A stretch of DNA of 17,857 nt from NCBI GenBank assembly GCA_014380825.1, contig JACMJD010000360.1, positions 1 through 17,857 on the forward strand, read 5' to 3'. Positions within the stretch are counted from its first letter, which is position 1. Every line of letters begins with the position of its first letter. Made by a program: the position numbers and the translations under genes. Below, piece by piece: positions 7,267 to 13,731 of the stretch. The stretch is from Phycisphaerae bacterium. GTDB taxonomy: Bacteria; Planctomycetota; Phycisphaerae; Tepidisphaerales; Tepidisphaeraceae. The notes beneath the pieces are model-generated. The model did not search any database. It was not told the origin of the DNA and saw only the letters and a program-made list of their open reading frames with translations.

Positions 7267-8499
7267 ATGTCTCCTCGCCGCCTGTATCTAGACAATGCCG
7301 CTACCAGCTTTCCGAAACCTCGGACGGTGCTAGAGGCGATGAATCGGTACGCGATGGAGCTCGGCGCCAGCGCCGGGCGTGGGGCGTACGTCGAGGCGAT
7401 CGAAAGTGGGAAGCTGATCGAGACTTGCCGGCGTCGGTTAAATCAGTTGTTCAACGGTGGTGTGGCGAATCAGTTTGTGTTCACGCTCAACTGCACCGAA
7501 GCGCTCAACCTCGCGATCAAGGGGTTGATCGATCCGCGCGACGTCGGGAAAAATGGGGGTCACGCGATTTGCACCGCGATCGATCACAACTCAATTCTGC
7601 GGCCGCTCACGGCGCTCGTCGAGCGCGGGTGGATTGAATCGCAGACGCGCATGCCGGTGGACGCCAAGACGGGGTTGGTTGATCCCGACGATATTCGTCG
7701 CGCGATTCGGCCGGACACGAAGTTGATCGCGATCACACATGTGAGCAACGTGACCGGCACGGTTCAGCCGATCCGGGAGATCGGCGCGATCGCGCGCGAG
7801 CGCGGGATTCCGTTCATCGTCGACGCCGCGCAGTCGGCGGGGCATTTGCCGATCGATCTGGCGGTCGATCACATCGACCTGCTGGCGGCGCCGGGGCACA
7901 AGGGCTTGCTTGGTCCGCTGGGCACCGGGTTCTTGTACATCCGGCCCGGCCTCGAGACGAGGCTGATGCCGCTGGTTGAAGGCGGCACCGGGTCGATCAG
8001 TGAGGAGCCGCGGCAGCCCGAGTTCATGCCGGACCGATTCGAGTCCGGCAGTCACAACGCGATCGGAATCGCGGGGTTGTCTGAAGGCGTGAAGTGGATT
8101 CGCGATCAGGGCATCGAGCGCGTCGCGGCGCATGAGATGGATCTGGTGCGATCGTTTCTCGAAGGCATGGGCGACATCGAAGGCCTGACGTATTTCGGGC
8201 CGCAGGGGGTGAAGAATCGCACGGGCGTGTTCAGCGTTCGGATCGACGGGATCGCGCCGCACGAATTGTCGGCGATCCTCGAGGCGCACTACGGCATCCT
8301 CACGCGATCCGGTTTGCACTGTGCGCCGTTCGCGCACGAGACCATCGGCACGCTCGAAACCGGCGGCACGACGCGATTCAGCTTCGGGCCGTTCCTCGTG
8401 CTACAAGACATTAAGTTCGTGACGGATGCGGTCGCGGAGATCGCGGGCAGAAATGCGGAATGCGGAATGCAGAACGCAGACTCAAAAGCGCAGAACTGA
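7267..8499 (+). CDS. Cysteine desulfurase family protein (class V aminotransferase fold)
   Basis: A 410-aa PLP enzyme. Motifs in order: YLDNAATSFPKP, GASAGRGAY, LNCTEALNLAIKGL, DHNS (PLP-stacking H107), VSNVTGTVQPI, VDAAQS (D186), APGHKGLLGPLGTGFLYI with Schiff-base K212, and RSGLHCAPFAH with C352 in the active-site loop. The overall pattern matches the stand-alone NifS-like family TIGR01977 (named from memory) rather than IscS or SufS. It would release sulfur from cysteine, or act on a related amino acid. ATG 7267 was chosen over TTG 7258, three codons upstream, because the family begins right at the conserved strand. The last 15 or so residues (NAECGMQNADSKAQN) come from a repeat at the 3' end and are probably not part of the fold. 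No Fe-S scaffold gene is adjacent. Confidence 0.9.
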   Translation: MSPRRLYLDNAATSFPKPRTVLEAMNRYAMELGASAGRGAYVEAIESGKLIETCRRRLNQLFNGGVANQFVFTLNCTEALNLAIKGLIDPRDVGKNGGHAICTAIDHNSILRPLTALVERGWIESQTRMPVDAKTGLVDPDDIRRAIRPDTKLIAITHVSNVTGTVQPIREIGAIARERGIPFIVDAAQSAGHLPIDLAVDHIDLLAAPGHKGLLGPLGTGFLYIRPGLETRLMPLVEGGTGSISEEPRQPEFMPDRFESGSHNAIGIAGLSEGVKWIRDQGIERVAAHEMDLVRSFLEGMGDIEGLTYFGPQGVKNRTGVFSVRIDGIAPHELSAILEAHYGILTRSGLHCAPFAHETIGTLETGGTTRFSFGPFLVLQDIKFVTDAVAEIAGRNAECGMQNADSKAQN

Positions 8500-8516
8500 A
8501 TATTCATTCTGCATTC
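8453..8516. repeat. GAATGC-rich repeat with 10-bp inverted arms
   Basis: GAATGC-type units are repeated from about 8453 to 8474, and the 10-nt arm 8465-8474 (GAATGCAGAA) is an exact reverse complement of 8507-8516. The left part is translated as the C-terminal tail of the cysteine desulfurase; the right part lies between two convergent genes. It may act as a weak bidirectional terminator, but no T-run is present. It resembles dispersed repeats that give NAECGMRNAE-like peptides. Confidence 0.55.
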
Positions 8517-8525
8517 TGGCTTGAT

Positions 8526-8750
8526 TCAGCAATAAACTTCAAGCGAAAGGGGATACGGAATGAGATCAGGCCGCACGAGGTGGAGCTTGCGTAGCCGGAT
8601 GCCGTAGTTCTGTCCGACGGCTGCGATGGCGCCGTCGCGATCGGCTTGCCCGCTGCTCGGCGCGTCGCCTCGAAGCGTGGCCGCACTGGTCGCGAAGATC
8701 AGGGTGAGCAACGTGGTTCGAATGATGCGGTTGACCGTATGGGCACACAT
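8526..8750 (-). CDS. Small exported protein of unknown function
   Basis: 74 aa from ATG 8750. The N-terminus is a convincing signal peptide: NRIIR, then TTLLTLIFATSAATL, with likely cleavage near RGDA. The mature part is only about 45 residues and ends GIRLRKLHLVRPDLIPYPLSLEVYC, with a single C-terminal Cys. The Pro/Tyr-rich end with terminal YC looks like a conserved motif, not random translation. I cannot assign a function. The frame is open further upstream to 8816, but those residues do not fit a signal peptide. No strong ribosome-binding site. It converges on the cysteine desulfurase gene. Confidence 0.5.
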   Translation of the reverse strand: MCAHTVNRIIRTTLLTLIFATSAATLRGDAPSSGQADRDGAIAAVGQNYGIRLRKLHLVRPDLIPYPLSLEVYC

Positions 8751-9001
8751 CTGGACGACTACTTTCCGGCGTGGAAAAGTGCAGCGGCCATCCGGACTTC
8801 CGACGGTCGTTTGCACTGATCAAGAAACTATCACCGACCGGGGCGACTACCAACGGAAAACGCCCCATACGACAGGCGCAGGGGACGTTGGGCGCTCGCC
8901 TGCGCGGTCTATGCGGTTCGATTGGTGGGGGATGCAAATCGCCTGCCGGACTGGGAAATCTGGCACGCTTGTAATGCCGCGGCGAAGTTGCAATGCGGGA
9001 A
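8751..9001. other. Gap between two minus-strand genes
   Basis: 251 bp with no convincing gene. Short frames here have shadow-like composition. It should contain the promoter of the small exported protein and the end of the upstream minus-strand operon. I see no clear -35/-10 pair or terminator hairpin. Confidence 0.4.
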
Positions 9002-9712
9002 TCAAATTGCCGAGGCCGGATCGGACGGGGAGTAGTCGGAAGCTGCATTCGGGTCGTTTGGGACGCCGTCCGCGGCGGCGTCAGCTTTCTGCGCCGATTC
9101 GGCCACACTCTTGCCCGCCATCGCGGCACTGAACGCACTGGACAGCGCCGGGCCGAGATATCGAATGGCTTCGGTTCCGATAATACTGAGGAAGCTGCGG
9201 TTTTTGGTTTTCTCGGTCTTGGCGCCGGGGTCGATCGATTCTTGCACGCGGTCTTTTTCCCGCTCGCGTTCGCGCTTCGACTGGCCGGTCAGGGCGTCCT
9301 GGATCTTCTCGAGCTTCTTCATCATCTGCTCGTCACGTGATGGCACGATCTGCGTGGCCGCGACGAACCCGCTCACGGCGGCCGTCGCCAGCGCGATCCA
9401 CGGATGCGAAGCCGCCCAGGCGCGCGGATCGACACCGTGGGCCAAGTCTTTGGTTGCTTGCGTGAATGCGGCGCTCATCGCCGCTTTGGCGCGTTCGGCT
9501 TCGGTCTGGAGGAATTTCGTCTCGTCGGGTTTGGCATCGTGGTCGGATTTGTGCGCGCCGTTGTGCTTGTCATCCGTTGATGACTCGTACGTTTTCCGCT
9601 GCGGCGCGAAGCGCGGTTCAACCCGCGGCGACGTCTGCTGTCCCGCTCGATACGTTGGCGGTGGTGACGTCGTGCCCGTACCGACGGCGCTGTTCGTTGT
9701 GTCTGGTCTCAT
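9002..9712 (-). CDS. Membrane-associated protein of a YqjD/YqjE-like cluster
   Basis: 236 aa. A hydrophilic N-terminal third (Pro/Thr/Lys/Asp-rich) is followed by a helix (LQTEAERAKAAMSAAFTQAT), then DPRAWAASHPWIALATAAVSGFVAA with one membrane segment (about 105-121), a charged coiled-coil-like stretch (MKKLEKIQDAL...REREREKDR), and a small-residue-rich segment (EAIRYLGPALSSAFSAAMAG). The HPW-x(4)-AAA-xSGFVAA block resembles the membrane anchor of DUF883/YqjD-type proteins. Third gene of the minus-strand set. From ATG 9712 it overlaps the upstream gene by 95 nt in another frame. The next downstream ATG (9478) would remove the overlap but has no better ribosome site. Specific role unknown; probably envelope-related. 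Confidence 0.62.
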   Translation of the reverse strand: MRPDTTNSAVGTGTTSPPPTYRAGQQTSPRVEPRFAPQRKTYESSTDDKHNGAHKSDHDAKPDETKFLQTEAERAKAAMSAAFTQATKDLAHGVDPRAWAASHPWIALATAAVSGFVAATQIVPSRDEQMMKKLEKIQDALTGQSKREREREKDRVQESIDPGAKTEKTKNRSFLSIIGTEAIRYLGPALSSAFSAAMAGKSVAESAQKADAAADGVPNDPNAASDYSPSDPASAI

Positions 9713-10118
9713 ACTTCTGCACCGTTTTATCGCGCGACGCGCGCATTGCACTACGGATCAACAGGTAAACGCCGACGTTTGCGGCGATGATTACCAACAG
9801 TCCCACGATGATCTGTCCGAGCCAGACTTTTGCCGGATCGAACAGATTCCCGATCCCGGTGGCAATGCCATTCGTCAGCAGGACCGCCGCCGTGATGAGC
9901 ACGCCCGCGCCGGTGATGCCGGCGATCACGAAGAACCCGATCATCATCACCGCGCGACGGAACGAAAGCTTCGTCGCATCGACCTTAGCGGCGAGGAAGT
10001 TACTGGCGTATTCCTTGGCCTCGCCTAAGTGTCGGGCGGCGTCGCGTAGCGCGTCCATTGGGGAATCAGCATCACCGTCGGCGGGCTGCGATCCCTCGCG
10101 AGTGGTTTGCGAATCCAT
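9618..10118 (-). CDS. YqjE-like / phage-holin-superfamily membrane protein
   Basis: 166 aa. An amphipathic, Ala-rich N-terminal helix (ALRDAARHLGEAKEYASNFLAAKVDATKLSFRRA) precedes two membrane helices (about 56-82 and 99-122) and a basic cytoplasmic tail. This is the layout of the YqjE / holin-3 superfamily, small inner-membrane proteins usually encoded with YqjD and often stress-induced. They are not phage lysis proteins in this context, and no phage genes are nearby. The tail from about residue 135 lies in the 95-nt overlap with the next gene. The start is ATG 10118; the ribosome site is weak. Confidence 0.7.
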   Translation of the reverse strand: MDSQTTREGSQPADGDADSPMDALRDAARHLGEAKEYASNFLAAKVDATKLSFRRAVMMIGFFVIAGITGAGVLITAAVLLTNGIATGIGNLFDPAKVWLGQIIVGLLVIIAANVGVYLLIRSAMRASRDKTVQKYETRHNEQRRRYGHDVTTANVSSGTADVAAG

Positions 10119-10176
10119 GAGGTGGCCTTACCCAGCGTTGTTCGCAACGGCGGTCGACGCGTGTCATCCACAACAG

Positions 10177-10257
10177 GTCATCCTGAGGTACCCCGAAGGA
10201 TCTCGGGCTGCGAGAATCGTTCGGCTCTCCAGATCCTTCAGAGTACCTCAGGATGAC
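10177..10257. repeat. Palindromic repeat, GTCATCCTGAGG type
   Basis: 27-nt arms at 10177-10203 and 10231-10257 match as inverted repeats at 25 of 27 positions, around a 27-nt loop. The unit (GTCATCCTGAGGTAC..CGAAGGATCT) resembles a dispersed intergenic palindrome seen in many bacterial genomes. It lies between the first and second genes of the minus-strand membrane cluster, where its RNA hairpin could lower expression of the distal genes. Confidence 0.8.
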
Positions 10258-10283
10258 AATGTCTTTAGGATGACAATGGCTTT
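10250..10283. repeat. 17-bp tandem duplication at the edge of the palindrome
   Basis: AGGATGACAATGTCTTT (10250-10266) is followed directly by AGGATGACAATGGCTTT (10267-10283), with one mismatch. It duplicates the right end of the palindromic repeat plus its flank, which could be a trace of insertion or slippage. Confidence 0.75.
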
Positions 10284-10292
10284 GCGATTCCT

Positions 10293-10583
10293 TTAGCTGC
10301 GCTTCCACAGGATACCCAGGAGCATCCCGACGCCGGCGGCGATCAGGATCGACTGGATCGGCTTTTCCTGGACGTACGTTTCTATGCTCTGCTCCCATTC
10401 CTGGGCGCGCTCGCGTCCTTCCTGGAAATATTCCGTGGCCTGGTTGCGTAGGTTGGTGTACTGCTCGGTGGCCGCATCGCGAACCTGGCCGCCCATATCG
10501 CGGATGTTTTCCTTGACCTGCTGCGCGGTCTCACGAACGTTCGCGCCAGCACCGCCGCCTGGATTGGATTCTGATCGAGACAT
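10293..10583 (-). CDS. YqjD/ElaB-like (DUF883) membrane-anchored protein
   Basis: 96 aa. A Ser/Gly-rich start leads to a long amphipathic helix (VRETAQQVKENIRDMGGQVRDAATEQYTNLRNQATEYFQEG) and one C-terminal membrane helix, QSILIAAGVGMLLGILWKRS. This matches the ElaB/YqjD family, inner-membrane proteins whose N-terminus faces the cytoplasm; E. coli YqjD and ElaB associate with ribosomes in stationary phase. ATG 10583 is decided by a strong AAGGAG (10592-10597) 8 nt upstream, the best ribosome site in the window; the longer frame to 10646 has no support. First gene of the minus-strand set, preceded by a sigma-54-like site. Confidence 0.82.
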   Translation of the reverse strand: MSRSESNPGGGAGANVRETAQQVKENIRDMGGQVRDAATEQYTNLRNQATEYFQEGRERAQEWEQSIETYVQEKPIQSILIAAGVGMLLGILWKRS

Positions 10584-10629
10584 TTTGCGTTCTCCTTTAT
10601 GGTTCGACTTTGTCACCTTTTGCTCCGTA

Positions 10630-10645
10630 TGCACATCTAGTGCCA
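10630..10645 (-). promoter_or_regulatory. Candidate sigma-54 (-24/-12) promoter
   Basis: Read on the minus strand: TGGCACTAGATGTGCA. Compared with the sigma-54 consensus TGGCACR-N4-TTGCW, the -24 TGGCAC is complete, the -12 GC is in exact register, and the mismatches are at positions 7 and 12. The predicted start lies about 36 nt before the yqjD-like ATG, which suits the strong ribosome site. The inner GCAC/GTGC symmetry means that an operator is an alternative reading. Confidence 0.35.
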
Positions 10646-10786
10646 ATCAATTGGTTCGATTGTAAATCGCCCAAGTCGCCCATCGTAGCGCATAAAATCG
10701 GGCACCATGAGGAAAAGGCGGAGACGAAGCGACGTGCGATTTGAGGGAAGGATTGTCAGGGTTGCAGGTTATGCCTGCCGAATCGG

Positions 10787-12286
10787 TTAGCGATACGCGT
10801 CGAGAATCTTTTGAATCACCGCCGACGTGCTTCGGCCGTCGATCAGGGGCGCCAGCGCGACGCGTCCGCCGGACGCTTCGACGATGTCCCAGCCGACGAC
10901 TTCTTCCTTCTTGTAGTCCTCGCCCTTCACCAGCACGTCCGGCTTAATCGCGTGAATCAGATCCAGCGGCGTGTCTTCGTCAAACCGGACGATGTAATCG
11001 ATGCTCTCCAGCTCTTCGAGGACACCGACCCGATCATCTTCAGTAATGACCGGCCGCTTTTCACCTTTCAAGCGGCGGATGCTGCCGTCGGTGTTCACGC
11101 CCACCACCAGTAGATCGCCCTGACTCTTGGCCCATTGGAAGTATTTCACATGACCCAGATGGATGATGTCGAAACAGCCATTCGTGAAGACGATCTTGCG
11201 ACCGGTAGCGCGGTGCATCGCCAGCTCGGGCAGTAGCTTTTCGCGCGTGCGTTCCTTGCCGGCCTCATCGTGGCGCTCGCTCATCAGGTCGTGAATGATC
11301 TCCGTCGGCGTGATCGGCACGCAGCCGAGGCGCTCGACCTCAAGCCCGCCCGCAACGTTCGCCAGCGCTACCGCATCGTGCCACCCCGCGCCAGCGGCAC
11401 GAGCAACGCACAGCGCCACCAGAACCATGTCGCCCGCGCCGGTCGCGTCCGCGACCTGTCGCGCGCGGGATGTCAGCAACTCGCGCGTCCCATCTTTCGT
11501 CGCGAGATACGCGCCGCCGTCATTCAATGTGATTACGACCGCTTCGAGCTGGAGATTATCGAGAAGCTTCTCGGCTGCGGACTTCAGTCCGCTGGTCTCC
11601 CCGGATTTCCCGCGCGTCGAAATTCCCGTGGCCCGTTCCGACTCCGGGCGATTCAGTTTCAACACCGTCGCGCCGCGATATTTCTGATACTCCGCCGCGC
11701 TCAATCGCGCCGGGTCGACGAAGACGGGAATTTGCCTGGATCGCGCATGCGCGATCAGCTTCGTACAGACATCGCTCGTCAGCACGCCCTTGTTGTAATC
11801 CTCGAGGCAAAGCAGTTCGGCGCCGTCCATCGCCGCGATCCCGCGGGCGATGACCTGATCCAAAGTCGGCTGATCGCAAGGCCCGGAATCTTCGATATCC
11901 AGGCGGATCATCTGCTGCGGCGTCTTGTCTTCGCTCGATCCGAGGAGCCTCGTCTTCGTCACGGTAGGCCGGCCGTTGCAGACGACCAGACCGTCGACGT
12001 TCGCGCCCGATTCGCTCAGGCGGCGCCGCAACTCTTCGCCGCCGGGATCATTCCCGATCACGCCCACCGCGTTGACCTTCGTCCCCAGCGCCGCCAGGGC
12101 CGCGTGGACAAACCCCGCGCCGCCGAGTCGTTGTTCTTCATGATGAAACCGCAAGATCGGAATCGGCCCCTCCGGGCTGATCCGCTCGGTCCGGCCAAAG
12201 ATGTACCGGTCGATCATGAAATCGCCCACCAGGGCGATGCGGTGCCCCGGCATCTTCTCAACCCAATCGATCAGACGCGTCGACAT
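10787..12286 (-). CDS. hldE: Bifunctional D-glycero-beta-D-manno-heptose-7-phosphate kinase / heptose-1-phosphate adenylyltransferase (HldE-like)
   Basis: 499 aa with two domains. Residues 1-335 are a PfkB/ribokinase-type kinase: GDFMIDRYIFGRTERISPEGP (21-41), KLNRPESE (210-217), and ATGAGDM with catalytic base D286. Residues 360-499 are a nucleotidyltransferase: FTNGCFDIIHLGHVKYF (367-383), LKGEKRPV and DGRSTSAVIQKIL. Together they give ADP-heptose for lipopolysaccharide-like or other surface glycans, in the cytoplasm. In the usual kinase motif GGAAN-V-A, this protein has GGAGFVHA (55-62): the conserved Asn is Phe. The start ATG 12286 lacks a Shine-Dalgarno site but has TACAAT 6 nt upstream. 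Divergent from the zinc-ribbon membrane gene. No other heptose gene is nearby. Confidence 0.93.
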   Translation of the reverse strand: MSTRLIDWVEKMPGHRIALVGDFMIDRYIFGRTERISPEGPIPILRFHHEEQRLGGAGFVHAALAALGTKVNAVGVIGNDPGGEELRRRLSESGANVDGLVVCNGRPTVTKTRLLGSSEDKTPQQMIRLDIEDSGPCDQPTLDQVIARGIAAMDGAELLCLEDYNKGVLTSDVCTKLIAHARSRQIPVFVDPARLSAAEYQKYRGATVLKLNRPESERATGISTRGKSGETSGLKSAAEKLLDNLQLEAVVITLNDGGAYLATKDGTRELLTSRARQVADATGAGDMVLVALCVARAAGAGWHDAVALANVAGGLEVERLGCVPITPTEIIHDLMSERHDEAGKERTREKLLPELAMHRATGRKIVFTNGCFDIIHLGHVKYFQWAKSQGDLLVVGVNTDGSIRRLKGEKRPVITEDDRVGVLEELESIDYIVRFDEDTPLDLIHAIKPDVLVKGEDYKKEEVVGWDIVEASGGRVALAPLIDGRSTSAVIQKILDAYR

Positions 12287-12292
12287 GCCGAC

Positions 12293-12298
12293 ATTGTA
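12293..12298 (-). promoter_or_regulatory. Candidate -10 box (TACAAT) for hldE
   Basis: Read on the minus strand, TACAAT ends 6 nt before the ATG. It lies in the 52-bp gap between two divergent genes, so a promoter for hldE must be close by. No clear -35 element is seen. The position implies a leaderless transcript. Confidence 0.42.
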
Positions 12299-12338
12299 TC
12301 GATCAGCCGTTGCTGCGACACTTCATGGGGGAACTGAT

Positions 12339-13622
12339 ATGTCCGGGTTGATTGATGGAAAATTCCAGTGCGATGCATGCGGCAAAACGTTCGCATGGAA
12401 ACCGCAGTTGGCCGGCAAGCGCGCCAAGTGCAAGTGCGGCGCGGAGGTGGTCATTCCGAAGGCGCAATGTGCCGCGCCGGAAGAGCCCGCCGATTTGTAC
12501 GACTTCGCCGAGAAGGATCCACCGCTGGCGCCGACGGTCGCGCCACCCATGGTTCATGCCAGCGCGACTTCGAGCCCGCGCTCGGTATCGTATCGTTCCG
12601 CGCCGACCGCTGACGATCAGCGACGCGATCGATTCTCGACCGACAACCTCACGCACCCGCCGCGCGATGTATACATTCCGACCGGGCTGCTCGCCGCCGC
12701 TTTGCTTGGGCTGATCGCGTGGGTCGGCGTGGCGATGGGCGGCGGGCCGGTCAGCGTGGTATTCGTCTCGCTGATCTTCTCGTTCGTCACTCTCATCAAG
12801 ATGGGGGTGCTGATCGCGCTGGCAATGTTGATCGCGCCGCGTGTGGGAATCAGCTTCGGCACGTTCTGGAGCGGCGTTCTGAAATTCGCAGCGATCATTC
12901 TTGTCACCGACGTGGTTCTGTTGTGGGTGCAGGAGTGGATCGAAGCGGCCGGCGGAATGCCTTCGGGCCGGCGGGGCGGACGAGTGCTGATGATCCAGCT
13001 CGTGCTGACGGCCGCTATCATCAGCGCGCTGTCGCACTACCTGTTTGACATGGATGGCGAGGAGACCGGCATGTTCGCGCTGCCGTTCGCGATCGTGTCG
13101 TGGTTGTGCGGGTTGGTGGTGATGATCCTCATGACAGCGATGCTCGAAGCGCTATTGCGGCCTGTGGCGGCACCGACTCCCACGCCAGCGCCGGTCGTAA
13201 CTCCGCCTGCGTCTGCGCCCTCATCGCCGCGACGTCCGCCGCCGCCGTCGGTGCAAACCCGCGAGACGTCAGGTGATCGCCAGATCGCGCAGCGGATCAA
13301 GGCAGATAACGTTCAAATCCGCGAAGGCCGGGAACACGAAGAGCGATTTGGTCGTGACAAGACACGGCTCGTCGGCCGCTTCTACAAAGCTGGCGCCAAG
13401 CGCGTTTACATCGAGATGGTCATCGACAAGCGTCTGGTCCCGGGGAAGGCGTACATCGAACTACCCCCCGAAATCGACCCACGCAACGCGTGCTTGAAAG
13501 AGTACGCGGCGTTCTGCCGAGAGAATCAAGTCAAACCTGACCCAAGTGCGATGAAAGACGATGGGCAACGATTTCTTGTGATCGACCTGACAACGTCGCC
13601 AAACCACACCCGCGGCCGATGA
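12339..13622 (+). CDS. Polytopic membrane protein with N-terminal zinc ribbon, function unknown
   Basis: 427 aa. An N-terminal ribbon FQCDACGKTF...KCKCGAEVVIPKA has Cys at 11, 14, 31 and 33. It is followed by a disordered Pro/Ser-rich linker (45-110), about five membrane helices (112-133, 137-165, 175-199, 215-235, 245-273), a Pro-rich spacer (275-305) and a soluble, charged C-terminal domain (about 315-420) with VGRFYKAGAKRVYIEMVID and FLVIDLTT. Similar ribbon-plus-membrane proteins are frequent in planctomycetes, but I do not recognise the C-terminal domain. ATG 12339 is chosen because GGGGGAA lies just upstream and the ribbon begins at once; the frame upstream overlaps hldE. Confidence 0.78.
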   Translation: MSGLIDGKFQCDACGKTFAWKPQLAGKRAKCKCGAEVVIPKAQCAAPEEPADLYDFAEKDPPLAPTVAPPMVHASATSSPRSVSYRSAPTADDQRRDRFSTDNLTHPPRDVYIPTGLLAAALLGLIAWVGVAMGGGPVSVVFVSLIFSFVTLIKMGVLIALAMLIAPRVGISFGTFWSGVLKFAAIILVTDVVLLWVQEWIEAAGGMPSGRRGGRVLMIQLVLTAAIISALSHYLFDMDGEETGMFALPFAIVSWLCGLVVMILMTAMLEALLRPVAAPTPTPAPVVTPPASAPSSPRRPPPPSVQTRETSGDRQIAQRIKADNVQIREGREHEERFGRDKTRLVGRFYKAGAKRVYIEMVIDKRLVPGKAYIELPPEIDPRNACLKEYAAFCRENQVKPDPSAMKDDGQRFLVIDLTTSPNHTRGR

Positions 13623-13731
13623 GAGCAAAGTGGATCCGGAAACAATTGGCTGGCGGGACCGTCTATCTTGTGGTGTCCGGGAATCGCGACATTGCGTACA
13701 ATGATCCGACTCGACGACGAGGTCATGCACC

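Noticed and set aside
8771..8974. 67-codon plus-strand frame in the gap before the membrane cluster
   Set aside because: No domain, weak start, and a RQAQG-like peptide typical of translated dispersed repeats.
8970..8990. Sigma-54-like TGGCACG on the plus strand
   Set aside because: The following GC falls two bases out of register, and no plus-strand gene starts nearby.
9618..10118. Holin-like gene as evidence of a prophage
   Set aside because: The holin-superfamily similarity is that of YqjE-type envelope proteins next to a YqjD-like gene; no phage structural, lysis or integrase genes are present.
10764..10778. Hairpin GCAGG-N5-CCTGC downstream of hldE as a terminator
   Set aside because: Only a 5-bp stem and no T-run on the minus strand; too weak to call.
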